From positions 1 to 14,563 of the forward strand of contig CBDUWP010000039.1 of assembly GCA_965370955.1 (NCBI GenBank): a DNA stretch of 14,563 nucleotides, in the 5' to 3' direction. This stretch comes from CBDUWP01 sp965370955. Lineage in GTDB: Bacteria; Planctomycetota; Phycisphaerae; Sedimentisphaerales; Anaerobacaceae. Position 1 is the stretch's first letter; every line of letters begins with the position of its first letter. Below the pieces are notes generated by a model. It was not told the origin of the DNA. It ran no database searches and was given only the letters and a program-made list of their open reading frames with translations. Made by a program: the position numbers and the translations under genes. Below are positions 7,186 to 14,140 of the stretch, in pieces.

Positions 7186-8095
7186 AATTTTTAGGTAAAA
7201 CTTCTATCATTTTATCGAGTGCCTTTTTCGCCTTCGCTGCAATATCAATATCGACCTTGATAACATATTTATTATCTTCCAGCGACTCGATGACACTTGC
7301 CAATGTAATTTTTTTCATGTTTTGACAAATAGCCCGGTCATTTGCCGCAACAAAAATTTTATCTGGATTCTTCTTCGCCAAGCTATGCAAAATTCCAACC
7401 TCTGTAGCTATTATAAACTCCCTAACTGGACTTTGCGAAACAAAGTTTATCATCTGGCCGGTGCTAAGCAATTCATCCGCCAAAGGCCAAGCACATTGCG
7501 AACATTCAGGATGAGCGAGTACCATAGCATTTGGATGTTTTTGCTTCGCCTGCTTGATCGACTCAGCATCGATCATCACATGAGTCGGACAATAGCCGGG
7601 CCACAAAATGATGTCGCGATGAGTCTGCTGCTTGACATAGCTGCCGAGATTTCTGTCTGGTACAAAAATGATTTGACTGTCCTTCGGCAAACGATCCACC
7701 AGCTCGACAGCGTTAGAACTCGTGCAGCAATAATCACTTAGAGCCTTAACCTCGACGGTGCTATTAACATAACAAACCACAATCGCACAGGGATGTTCGT
7801 CCTTAGCTTTTTGCAATTGGCCGGCTGTGATCATATCAGCCATAGGACAACCGGCACTGATTTCCGGCAATAATACCGTCTTGTCAGGCGACAAAATCGC
7901 TGCCGTTTCAGCCATAAATTTAACGCCGCAAAAAACTATTACATCAGCATCAGTTTTTGCCGCCTCTATACTCAAGCCCAGCGAATCGCCGCAAAAGTCA
8001 GCTAAATCCTGAACCTCAGGCAACTGATAATTATGAGCTAAAATGACTGCATTTTTTTCTTTTTTCAATCGCTGCAATTTGTCAAGTGCATCCAA
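7184..8095 (-). CDS. nadA: Quinolinate synthase
   Basis: NadA condenses iminoaspartate with dihydroxyacetone phosphate to quinolinate in de novo NAD synthesis and needs a [4Fe-4S] cluster. In the 303-residue protein the cluster ligands are C83 (SAGCPMAD), C169 (WPGYCPTH) and C257 (DRAICQNM), nearly identical in position to C83, C168 and C254 of the Thermotoga enzyme. Other family motifs are HNYQLPEVQDLADF (21-34), FCGVKFMAETA (55-65), CYVNSTVEVKA (108-118), PDRNLG (146-151) and HPEC (195-198). The frame runs upstream to 8206, but that part lies inside cysE. I place the start at the TTG 8093-8095, which has GGAG eight bases upstream, gives the normal family length, and begins just after the cysE stop. 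The partner genes nadB and nadC are not in the window. Its place beside nifUS suggests co-expression with the machinery that supplies its cluster. Confidence 0.94.
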   Translation of the reverse strand: MDALDKLQRLKKEKNAVILAHNYQLPEVQDLADFCGDSLGLSIEAAKTDADVIVFCGVKFMAETAAILSPDKTVLLPEISAGCPMADMITAGQLQKAKDEHPCAIVVCYVNSTVEVKALSDYCCTSSNAVELVDRLPKDSQIIFVPDRNLGSYVKQQTHRDIILWPGYCPTHVMIDAESIKQAKQKHPNAMVLAHPECSQCAWPLADELLSTGQMINFVSQSPVREFIIATEVGILHSLAKKNPDKIFVAANDRAICQNMKKITLASVIESLEDNKYVIKVDIDIAAKAKKALDKMIEVLPKN

Positions 8096-8103
8096 AACAA
8101 CAT

Positions 8104-8107
8104 CTCC
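8104..8107 (-). promoter_or_regulatory. Ribosome binding site that selects the TTG start of nadA
   Basis: GGAG on the minus strand begins just after the cysE stop and lies eight bases before the in-frame TTG at 8095. No in-frame ATG lies nearby; ATG triplets in this stretch are in other frames. Confidence 0.6.
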
Positions 8108-8108
8108 A

Positions 8109-9029
8109 TTATTTTTTTGGTGAATGTTTTTTATAAACCAATTCTGTTTTCGTGTTTGAAACGACAACGCCCGGATCAATCGAATGGTTAATCCAAACGT
8201 TACCACTGACTATCGCCTTTTCGCCTATAACAATGTCACCTAAAATTGTTGCTTCAGCATACAAAACAACATTATCTTCTATTGTTGGGTGACGCTTGAT
8301 TCCTTTTAATCTCTGGCCTTTAGCTGGAGCCATCGCCCCGAGTGTCACGCCCTGATAAATCTGAACATTGTCACCTATGACAGCTGTCTCGCCAATCACA
8401 ACGCCTGTTCCGTGATCTATGAAAAATCTTTTTCCGATCGTCGCGCCCGGATGAATATCTACTCCGGTTTTGGCATGAGCCGCCTCTGTGATCATTCGCG
8501 GAATAAGCGGAACCTCATTTTTATAAAGCTGATGAGCAATCCGATAATAGGCAATTGCCAATAATCCCGGATAACTTATAACTATCTCTTCGAGTGACAA
8601 AGCTGCCGGATCGCCCTCAAACGCCGCAGCAACATCGCCTTTGAGCAACTCTCTTATGGCAGGCATTTGGCCTAAAAGTGACATTGTATTGTCTATGGCC
8701 TTGCCCGGGCAATCGCAATCGCACTCCTGACATTTTTTAACCTTACAGTTATACAAAAGAGCCCGCTCAATCTGGCTGCGCAACCTGTCATAAATCTGGC
8801 AAACAATGTCACCGCAAACATATTCTATATTAAGCCTACTGATTTTTCTGCTGCCGGTATAGCCCGGAAAAAGCAGCTCCATCAGCAAATCAAGGATCTC
8901 CACCACGCTCTCTCGAACAGGCAAATCAGCAACGTCAATAAAATTCGTTCCGGAACCATCTGTATAGGTAGCTAGGAGGTCGGCAACAATTTTGTTTAGC
9001 CGCTTTCGGTCAATTTCTTTTTTGGTCAT
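8109..9029 (-). CDS. cysE: Serine O-acetyltransferase with cysteine-rich N-terminal region
   Basis: The enzyme makes O-acetylserine from serine and acetyl-CoA, the first step of cysteine synthesis. Residues about 160-295 form the left-handed beta-helix of hexapeptide repeats (GVDIHPGATIG, VVIGETAVIGDNVQI, ATILGDIVIGEKAIV). The catalytic Asp-His pair is D205/H206 in FIDHGTGV, and H247 in KRHP matches the second active-site histidine. YYRIAHQLY (161-169) is the usual helix before the helix domain. The protein is 306 residues, longer than E. coli CysE (273). The N-terminal half has seven cysteines: C72, C77 and then C95, C100, C103, C105, C107. The C-terminus ends in lysines, not in the isoleucine that docks CysE into CysK. 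An AGGGG sits eight bases before the ATG. The gene lies 47 bases after cysK. Confidence 0.93.
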   Translation of the reverse strand: MTKKEIDRKRLNKIVADLLATYTDGSGTNFIDVADLPVRESVVEILDLLMELLFPGYTGSRKISRLNIEYVCGDIVCQIYDRLRSQIERALLYNCKVKKCQECDCDCPGKAIDNTMSLLGQMPAIRELLKGDVAAAFEGDPAALSLEEIVISYPGLLAIAYYRIAHQLYKNEVPLIPRMITEAAHAKTGVDIHPGATIGKRFFIDHGTGVVIGETAVIGDNVQIYQGVTLGAMAPAKGQRLKGIKRHPTIEDNVVLYAEATILGDIVIGEKAIVSGNVWINHSIDPGVVVSNTKTELVYKKHSPKK

Positions 9030-9076
9030 GGCATAAACCCCTATTTTAGTTTTCCACTTAAAATCCGCTCAAAACA

Positions 9077-10015
9077 TTAACGATTCGGATCGTCATGTTC
9101 AAACAGATCTGTCGAAACATATCTGCCGGCTCGATCGCAGGCAAATGTCACTATGGTTTTGCCGGCATTTTCAGGCCTCTCTGATAATTTCATTGCCGCT
9201 ATCATGTTGGCGCCTGAGCTGATGCCTGCCAAGATGCCTTCCTTTTTAGCTAACTGTTTTGCCGTGTCTATAGCTTCTTTGCCGGAGACCGTTATAATCT
9301 CATCGATGATGTCAACATTTAAAACGCTCGGCACAAAACCAGCACCTATGCCCTGAATAGCGTGCGGACCAGCTTTACCACCTGACAAAACCGCCGAATC
9401 AGCAGGTTCCACAGCAACAATTTTCAAATCATCTTTTTTGGTTCTTAGATATTCACCGCAACCTGTCAAGGTGCCGCCGGTACCAACGCCAGCGACTAAG
9501 ATATCGATTTCTCCTGCTGTATCAGCCCAGATTTCCCTAGCAGTCCCTTGATAATGGGCTTTGGGATTGGCTGGGTTTTCAAACTGCTGCGGGATAAAAG
9601 AGACCTCATATTGATTGGCCAATTCCTGAGCCTGTTTAATCGCACCAGACATGCCGTCTTTAGGATCGGTCAAAACCAGCTCCGCTCCCAACTGCAACAA
9701 AACCTTTCGCCTTTCAATACTCATAGACGACGGCATTGTCAAGATGAGCCTATAACCTCTGGCGGCACAAACGCAAGCCAAGCCAATACCAGTATTGCCG
9801 CTTGTCGGCTCGATAATCACAGTCTTGTCAGTGATCAAGCCCGCTTTCTCCGCAACTTTGATCATTGAAACGGCAATCCGATCCTTAACCGAACCGCTTG
9901 GATTCTGCAACTCCAGCTTGATTAAAATCCTAGCTTGACCGCTGCCCAATTTATTGATTTGTACAAGCGGCGTATAACCTATTGTTTCTGTAATATCTGA
10001 AAAAATCGCATTCAT
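9077..10015 (-). CDS. cysK: Cysteine synthase (O-acetylserine sulfhydrylase)
   Basis: CysK is a PLP enzyme that replaces the acetate of O-acetylserine with sulfide to give L-cysteine. At 312 residues it has the normal length. Motifs in order are GYTPLVQI (13-20), NPSGSVKDR with the PLP lysine K44, the substrate loop EPTSGNTGIG (69-78), the phosphate-binding loop GVGTGGTLTG (176-185), QGIGAGFVP (221-229) and GISSGAN (264-270), whose serine contacts the pyridine nitrogen. The C-terminal segment reads FACDRAGRYVST where many CysK have PSSGERYLST, a mild divergence. The upstream leader is purine-rich (AAGAAAGAAG) and lies in a 41-bp tandem duplication shared with the end of the regulator gene. 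It is the first enzyme gene after the Rrf2 regulator and precedes cysE, so both cysteine-forming steps are made together. Confidence 0.95.
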   Translation of the reverse strand: MNAIFSDITETIGYTPLVQINKLGSGQARILIKLELQNPSGSVKDRIAVSMIKVAEKAGLITDKTVIIEPTSGNTGIGLACVCAARGYRLILTMPSSMSIERRKVLLQLGAELVLTDPKDGMSGAIKQAQELANQYEVSFIPQQFENPANPKAHYQGTAREIWADTAGEIDILVAGVGTGGTLTGCGEYLRTKKDDLKIVAVEPADSAVLSGGKAGPHAIQGIGAGFVPSVLNVDIIDEIITVSGKEAIDTAKQLAKKEGILAGISSGANMIAAMKLSERPENAGKTIVTFACDRAGRYVSTDLFEHDDPNR

Positions 10016-10022
10016 GTTTTTT

Positions 10023-10107
10023 CTTCTTTCTTTTTATATCCGATAATCCTAAGCACAGCGATCCTTCTTTCTTTTTATATCTGATAATCCTGAGCACAGC
10101 GATCCTT
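10023..10107. repeat. 41-bp tandem duplication across the regulator 3' end and cysK leader
   Basis: Copy 1 covers 10023-10063 and copy 2 covers 10064-10104 with 2-3 further matching bases. They differ at only two positions (10041 C versus 10082 T; 10051 A versus 10092 G). Copy 2 encodes the last residues of the Rrf2 protein (KKDRCAQDYQI and stop). Copy 1 is its non-coding twin between that stop and the cysK start. Each copy carries the purine-rich AAGAAAGAAG on the minus strand. Confidence 0.93.
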
Positions 10108-10512
10108 TTTGGCCTCCTGCAGTAAATCAGCCAAAGTAATACCATTTAGAACTTCATTGATCGCATTTTGAACCTTAGCCCAAACCTGCCTCGTGGCACA
10201 ATCAGCAGCTCTGGTGCAGTAATCTTTTTTCTCTACACATTCAACTGTATTGATCGCCCCCTCTAAAGCTGTGACAATTTCGGCCAGCTTTATTTTTTCC
10301 GGAGGCTTTGCAAGCACATAACCGCCTTTGGCCCCCCTGACACTATGCAGCATTGCAGCCGATTTCAATATCGCCACCAGTTGCTCGAGATATTTAATCG
10401 AAATGTCCTGACGCTCCGAAACCAGCTTCAACTGCAAAGGCCCTTGACCATAACAAGCTGCTATCTCCAGCATCGCTCTTATGCCATATCTTGTCTTAGT
10501 AGATAATTTCAT
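10075..10512 (-). CDS. Rrf2-family transcriptional regulator, IscR/NsrR-like
   Basis: Rrf2 proteins are small dimeric winged-helix regulators; IscR and NsrR bind Fe-S clusters, while CymR senses cysteine supply through CysK. The 145-residue protein begins MKLSTKTRYGIRAML, the family N-terminus. The recognition-helix region ISIKYLEQLVAILKSA lies at 37-52 and the wing SVRGAKGGYVLA at 57-68. Three cysteines, C92, C99 and C105 (C-x6-C-x5-C), sit where IscR has C92, C98 and C104 and NsrR has a similar triad, so Fe-S binding is likely. C20 and C139 are extra. As the first gene of the cluster it probably represses or adjusts its own operon (regulator, cysK, cysE, nadA, metY, nifU, nifS). The ATG has a weak GAGA upstream. 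Its last codons lie in the 41-bp duplication. A CymR-like role is an alternative, though CymR lacks the cluster cysteines. Confidence 0.92.
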   Translation of the reverse strand: MKLSTKTRYGIRAMLEIAACYGQGPLQLKLVSERQDISIKYLEQLVAILKSAAMLHSVRGAKGGYVLAKPPEKIKLAEIVTALEGAINTVECVEKKDYCTRAADCATRQVWAKVQNAINEVLNGITLADLLQEAKKDRCAQDYQI

Positions 10513-10626
10513 ATTTATTTCTCTTTCGTAATACTACCCGCAAAGGTGTAAATGGAAGTATCCAATAAAATCGGACGGGCTTATTCACAATCTCCTATTA
10601 TTCCTACTTCAATACAGTGCTTTCTG

Positions 10627-10654
10627 ATGATACAACACTTTTCGGCTAAATCAA
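10627..10654 (-). promoter_or_regulatory. Candidate promoter of the Rrf2-cysK-cysE-nadA-metY-nifUS cluster
   Basis: On the minus strand TTGATT (10654-10649) and TATCAT (10632-10627) are spaced by 16 bp, with a predicted start about 110 bases before the regulator ATG. I could not identify a clear IscR-type or other operator palindrome around it. Confidence 0.4.
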
Positions 10655-10717
10655 AGCAAAATATTACATTTTTTCAAAAAAAACCTGTTCGCAGATAGGA
10701 TTTAGGTTTTTTTACCG

Positions 10718-10859
10718 TCTCCAAAGTCACGATTTAAGCTCTGATGGGGCTAGTTTTGGATAACGCTTATTTAAAAACCTTGATCTAAGCCGATCTTCAA
10801 AATCACGATTTAAGCTCTGATGGGGCTAGTTTTGGATAACGCTTATTTAAAAACCTTGA
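10718..10859. repeat. Pair of 66-bp near-identical direct repeats (76-bp period)
   Basis: Copy 1 (10718-10783) and copy 2 (10794-10859) match except at two positions (10721 C/10797 T; 10726 G/10802 A) and are separated by 10 unrelated bases. Both contain CACGATTTAAGCTCTG, GGGGCTAGTTTTGGATAACG and CTTATTTAAAAACCTTGA. The pair ends 58 bases before the glycosyltransferase ATG. Two copies with a 10-bp gap fit a local duplication or a doubled operator, not a CRISPR array. Confidence 0.95.
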
Positions 10860-10905
10860 CTTGGCTGGCTTTTGGAGTTAGCCTTTTGGCATAAGGGAAT
10901 TTTGT

Positions 10906-10910
10906 GAGGA
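10906..10910 (+). promoter_or_regulatory. Ribosome binding site of the glycosyltransferase gene
   Basis: GAGGA seven bases before the ATG at 10918 supports this start. Confidence 0.75.
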
Positions 10911-10917
10911 CGCAGCA

Positions 10918-13281
10918 ATGACGCAAAAAGAAAAGAAAAGGATAGCTTTCGTCTCCTCTTACTTGCCTCGTAAATGTGGGATTGCAACCTTTACTAAGGA
11001 TTTGATTGACGCTGCTGTTATTTCTTCCGGCGGCGGTTTTGAGCCTTTGGTTGTGGCTATGTGCAAGGGGCACGAAACATTTCAGTATGACGATCCGGTC
11101 AAATTCGAGATACGTCAAAACACCAAAAATGACTATATCGCCGCAGCTAATTATCTGAATTTCAGCCATGTTGACGCAGTCTCGATCCAGCATGAGTTCG
11201 GCCTTTTCGGCGGTGAGGCTGGTCAATATCTCATGCTCTTACTCGATAGGCTAAAGGCTCCGATCATCACCACATTGCACACCATTTTGGATTGCCCAAG
11301 CGATAATTATCGACAAACCCTGATCGAAGTTTGTGAAAAATCTCACAAAGTAATCGTCATGAACCAATACGGCATTGAATTGCTCAAAGAGGTCTACGGT
11401 GTGGACAAGCACAAAATCGAGCTGATCCCACACGGTATTCCTGACCTGCCCTTTGTCGACAGCAGCTATTACAAACATAAATTCTCGATGGACAATAGGA
11501 AAACGATTTTGACATTCGGCTTACTCAGTCAAAACAAAAGTATCGAGACCATGATCAAGGCGATGCCGGAAATCGTTGCAGCTGACAGTTCCGTATTATA
11601 TGTTGTGCTCGGCATGACCCATCCTCAAATATTGAAAGATCAGGGAGAATCATATCGCTTTGGCCTTCATCAGCTGGTAAAAAAACTTAAGGTTCAAGAT
11701 CACGTCATTTTTTATAATCAATTCGTGAAAGACGAACAGCTGCACAATTTTTTATGTGCCTCTGATATCTACGTCACGCCATATAAAAACAGACAGCAGT
11801 TGACCAGCGGAACCCTTTCTTTTGCTGTCGGAACGGGAAAAGCTGTCGTGTCGACCCCCTATTGGGCGGCGGAAGAATTGTTAGCCGATGGGCGAGGACG
11901 TATATTCGATTTCGGTGACAGCCGTCAACTCGCAGAAATAATAATCAATATACTGCAGGACGAATCGCTGTTTTATTCGCTGCGAAGAAAGGCCTACGAT
12001 TACGGAAGAAGCAAAATATGGCCTAAAATCGGCGAAACATATTGGAAGCTATTTAATACTCCAAGCCTACCGATTTGTGCCAATGATACCATTTCGATAT
12101 CGACAGGCATTTCAATGACCACGCTCCCTGAGCCGTCTTTGACCCATATCAAACGATTAACTGATGACGTCGGCATTTTTCAGCATGCCGTTTGCACAGT
12201 GCCGGACCGGACTTTCGGCTATTGTACAGATGACAATGCCCGTGCCCTGCTGGCAGTGGTAGAACACTATCAACATTTTCAACAGCCGCAATCGATCGAC
12301 CTTTTCGATTTGTATCTGTCGTTTGTGATTCATAGCCAAAACAGCGACGGCACTGTCAAAAATTTCATGAATTTCGACCGCAACTGGCGACAGCAAGAAC
12401 CTGTCAATGACACATTAGGCCGCGTCCTTTCTGCACTTGGCGCAGCTATCGCCAATCCTCCATCGCCGGCATATATTTCACTGCTCAAGGAAGCTTTTGA
12501 TAAATCGGTCAAGCATGTCGAAAAGCAATTTCCGAGATCGATGGCTCATTCGATTGTCGGTATGGCTTTGTATTTGAAACAGTTCCCCGGAGCAAGTGAC
12601 ATTAAGAGGACATTGAAAGCTGCCGCAGATCAATTGCTCAATCTTTACGTTGAAAACTCTGACAAAACTTGGCAATGGTTCGAGGACATAATGGCCTATG
12701 AAAATGCGGTTCTGCCTCAAGCGATGTATGTGGCGGCGACGATTTTTAACGATCAGAAATATCTCGAGGTTGCCCAGCAAAGTTGCGACTTTCTTATCAA
12801 AACCATATTCGGCGGCGATCATTTTAGTTTTATCGGTTGTAATGGCTGGTACGAGCAGGGACATAAAAAAGCTCAATACGATCAGCAGCCAATCGAGGCG
12901 GCAAGCACCATCGTAATGCTCCAGCAAGCCTACGAAACGACCGGCAAACGATCATATCTGGAATTGAAACATAATGCGTTTGATTGGTTCTTGGGGAAAA
13001 ATGATCTTCAGATTCCGGTTTACAATTTTCAAAGTCACGGTTGCCACGATGGCCTTTGCCGTCAAGGCATAAATTTGAATCAGGGCGCTGAAAGCAGTTT
13101 ATGTTTTCTGCTAAGCTGCATTTCGATGATAAAGGATTATCCTTTGATCATCAACAAGTCGGCAAATCCTATGTCATCGGCAGATGATGATAAGCCAAAA
13201 AGACAAATCGAATCGATAGAGCCGTCACGACAGCAAAACCGTAAAACCGAAACTGAAATCGATAAAGATCTCGCCTTTTAA
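10918..13281 (+). CDS. Two-domain protein: GT4-like glycosyltransferase fused to a helical glycosidase-like domain
   Basis: The protein has 787 residues. Residues 1-380 form a GT-B glycosyltransferase like family GT4: the N-terminal FVSSYLPRKCGIATFTKDL (11-29), SIQHEFGLFGG (89-99), LIPHGIPD (169-176), the second-domain start ILTFGLLSQNKSIETMIKA (197-215), VVLGMTHP (229-236), SDIYVTPY (282-289) and the nucleotide-side segment SGTLSFAVGTGKAVVSTPYWAAEELL (297-322). The usual GT4 E-x7-E pair looks replaced (about Q293 and S301). Residues ~405-745 are a second domain rich in amphipathic helices, with VPDRTFGYCTDDNARAL (428-444), NDTLGRVLSALG (497-508), WQWFEDIMAYENAVLPQAM (585-603), QPIEAAS (657-663) and RQGINLNQGAESS (715-727). 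Its repeated helical units and conserved D/E/W residues resemble an (alpha/alpha)6 glycosidase-like barrel. The last ~40 residues are charged and probably disordered. No signal peptide or membrane segment is seen, so it is cytoplasmic. Donor and acceptor are unknown; sequence flavour suggests mannosyl transfer, which is only inference. Confidence 0.85.
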   Translation: MTQKEKKRIAFVSSYLPRKCGIATFTKDLIDAAVISSGGGFEPLVVAMCKGHETFQYDDPVKFEIRQNTKNDYIAAANYLNFSHVDAVSIQHEFGLFGGEAGQYLMLLLDRLKAPIITTLHTILDCPSDNYRQTLIEVCEKSHKVIVMNQYGIELLKEVYGVDKHKIELIPHGIPDLPFVDSSYYKHKFSMDNRKTILTFGLLSQNKSIETMIKAMPEIVAADSSVLYVVLGMTHPQILKDQGESYRFGLHQLVKKLKVQDHVIFYNQFVKDEQLHNFLCASDIYVTPYKNRQQLTSGTLSFAVGTGKAVVSTPYWAAEELLADGRGRIFDFGDSRQLAEIIINILQDESLFYSLRRKAYDYGRSKIWPKIGETYWKLFNTPSLPICANDTISISTGISMTTLPEPSLTHIKRLTDDVGIFQHAVCTVPDRTFGYCTDDNARALLAVVEHYQHFQQPQSIDLFDLYLSFVIHSQNSDGTVKNFMNFDRNWRQQEPVNDTLGRVLSALGAAIANPPSPAYISLLKEAFDKSVKHVEKQFPRSMAHSIVGMALYLKQFPGASDIKRTLKAAADQLLNLYVENSDKTWQWFEDIMAYENAVLPQAMYVAATIFNDQKYLEVAQQSCDFLIKTIFGGDHFSFIGCNGWYEQGHKKAQYDQQPIEAASTIVMLQQAYETTGKRSYLELKHNAFDWFLGKNDLQIPVYNFQSHGCHDGLCRQGINLNQGAESSLCFLLSCISMIKDYPLIINKSANPMSSADDDKPKRQIESIEPSRQQNRKTETEIDKDLAF

Positions 13282-13285
13282 ATAA

Positions 13286-13316
13286 TTGTTTCGGCCATCC
13301 TAAAAACTCTTATAAT
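13286..13316 (+). promoter_or_regulatory. Probable promoter of the exonuclease III gene
   Basis: A perfect TATAAT at 13311-13316 has a weak -35 TTGTTT at 13286-13291 (19-bp spacer). It predicts a short leader of about 30 nt before the ATG at 13351. Confidence 0.5.
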
Positions 13317-13338
13317 GTTGGCAACGAGTTTATTTAAC

Positions 13339-13343
13339 GGTGA
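13339..13343 (+). promoter_or_regulatory. Ribosome binding site that selects the exonuclease III start
   Basis: GGTGA lies seven bases before the ATG at 13351. The upstream in-frame ATG at 13315 overlaps the TATAAT promoter element and has no such site. Confidence 0.65.
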
Positions 13344-13350
13344 AAAATTT

Positions 13351-14112
13351 ATGAAGATAGCAACATTTAACGTCAATTCGATCAGGGCTAGGCTTCCTAT
13401 TTTTACGAAGTGGCTAATAGATGCGCAACCCGATATTGTTTGCCTTCAGGAAACAAAGGCTACAGACAGCGACTTCCCCAGCCAAGCCTTTGCAGATAGC
13501 GGTTATGAATATGTTTTTCATGGCCAAAAAAGTTATAATGGTGTCGCCATATTCAGCAAAACTCCAATCAGCGATGTGGAAACCGATTTTGATTCAGACC
13601 AAGCCAGATTTATCAAGGCCAAGATAAACGATATCACGATCGTCAACACCTATATCCCGCAAGGCGAGTCTTTAGATAGTGACAAGTTTCAATATAAGCT
13701 CGATTGGCTTGCGAAATTAGCTGACTATTTTGCGGATAATTTCCAGCCCACCGATAAAATTATCTGGACAAGCGATCTGAATCTCGCTCTTTTGCCGATA
13801 GATGTTTTCAATCCCGAGACCCGTAAGAATCACGTTTGCTATCACAAAACTGTGCGTGACATTGTTTTAAGGATTTTAGACTGGGGCTTTACGGATGTTT
13901 TCAGGCTGCATTGCCAAGAGCCGGACCAATACAGCTTTTGGGATTACCGAAGCAAATCATCATTATCAAACAATCGCGGCTGGCGGCTGGATTACATAAT
14001 GGCTACCGAGCCTCTGGCAAAACGAGCGACCGGCTGCATCATTGACAAACACCCACGTCTTTCCAAACGGCCAAGCGACCACACACCTGTCATTGCGGAA
14101 TTTGATATTTAG
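13351..14112 (+). CDS. xth: Exodeoxyribonuclease III (AP endonuclease)
   Basis: This enzyme cleaves DNA at abasic sites and removes 3' blocking groups in base excision repair. The 253-residue protein has the complete exonuclease III active site: N7 (MKIATFNVNSIRAR), E34 (VCLQETKA), Y101 (NTYIPQG), D142 and N144 (SDLNLA), D214 (WRLDYIMA), and the catalytic D243-H244 pair (KRPSDHTPV). SDLN replaces the more usual GDxN, leaving the catalytic Asp and Asn in place. The frame extends 12 codons upstream, but I start at the ATG 13351 because MKIATFNVNS is the family N-terminus, GGTGA lies seven bases before it, and the upstream part overlaps the promoter. It appears to be a single-gene unit, converging on the tRNA-Gln gene. 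No clear terminator hairpin follows its stop. Confidence 0.95.
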   Translation: MKIATFNVNSIRARLPIFTKWLIDAQPDIVCLQETKATDSDFPSQAFADSGYEYVFHGQKSYNGVAIFSKTPISDVETDFDSDQARFIKAKINDITIVNTYIPQGESLDSDKFQYKLDWLAKLADYFADNFQPTDKIIWTSDLNLALLPIDVFNPETRKNHVCYHKTVRDIVLRILDWGFTDVFRLHCQEPDQYSFWDYRSKSSLSNNRGWRLDYIMATEPLAKRATGCIIDKHPRLSKRPSDHTPVIAEFDI

Positions 14113-14140
14113 CTAAACTTGAAATTTAATGCGGAAAAAA

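Larger units (their letters stand above)
10513..10917. other. Divergent intergenic region between the Rrf2 cluster and the glycosyltransferase gene
   Basis: This 405-base region separates two divergently transcribed units and holds no convincing gene. It contains a candidate promoter for the minus-strand cluster (10627-10654), a short A/T-rich inverted repeat (AAAAAAACCT 10677-10686 with AGGTTTTTTT 10704-10713), the 76-bp-period direct repeat (10718-10859) and the glycosyltransferase ribosome binding site. No strong plus-strand promoter is evident: TTGACT at 10856-10861 has only a poor -10 partner. Confidence 0.6.

Noticed and set aside
9951..10145. Minus-strand frame of 64 codons with a repeated peptide
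   Set aside because: It reads through the 41-bp duplication and overlaps both cysK and the regulator in other frames.
10677..10713. AAAAAAACCT/AGGTTTTTTT inverted repeat as an intrinsic terminator
   Set aside because: The stem has only three G-C pairs and a 17-nt loop, and it lies between divergent units where no transcript is expected to end.
10718..10859. CRISPR array
   Set aside because: There are only two 66-bp copies with a 10-bp gap and no cas genes; this is a local duplication.
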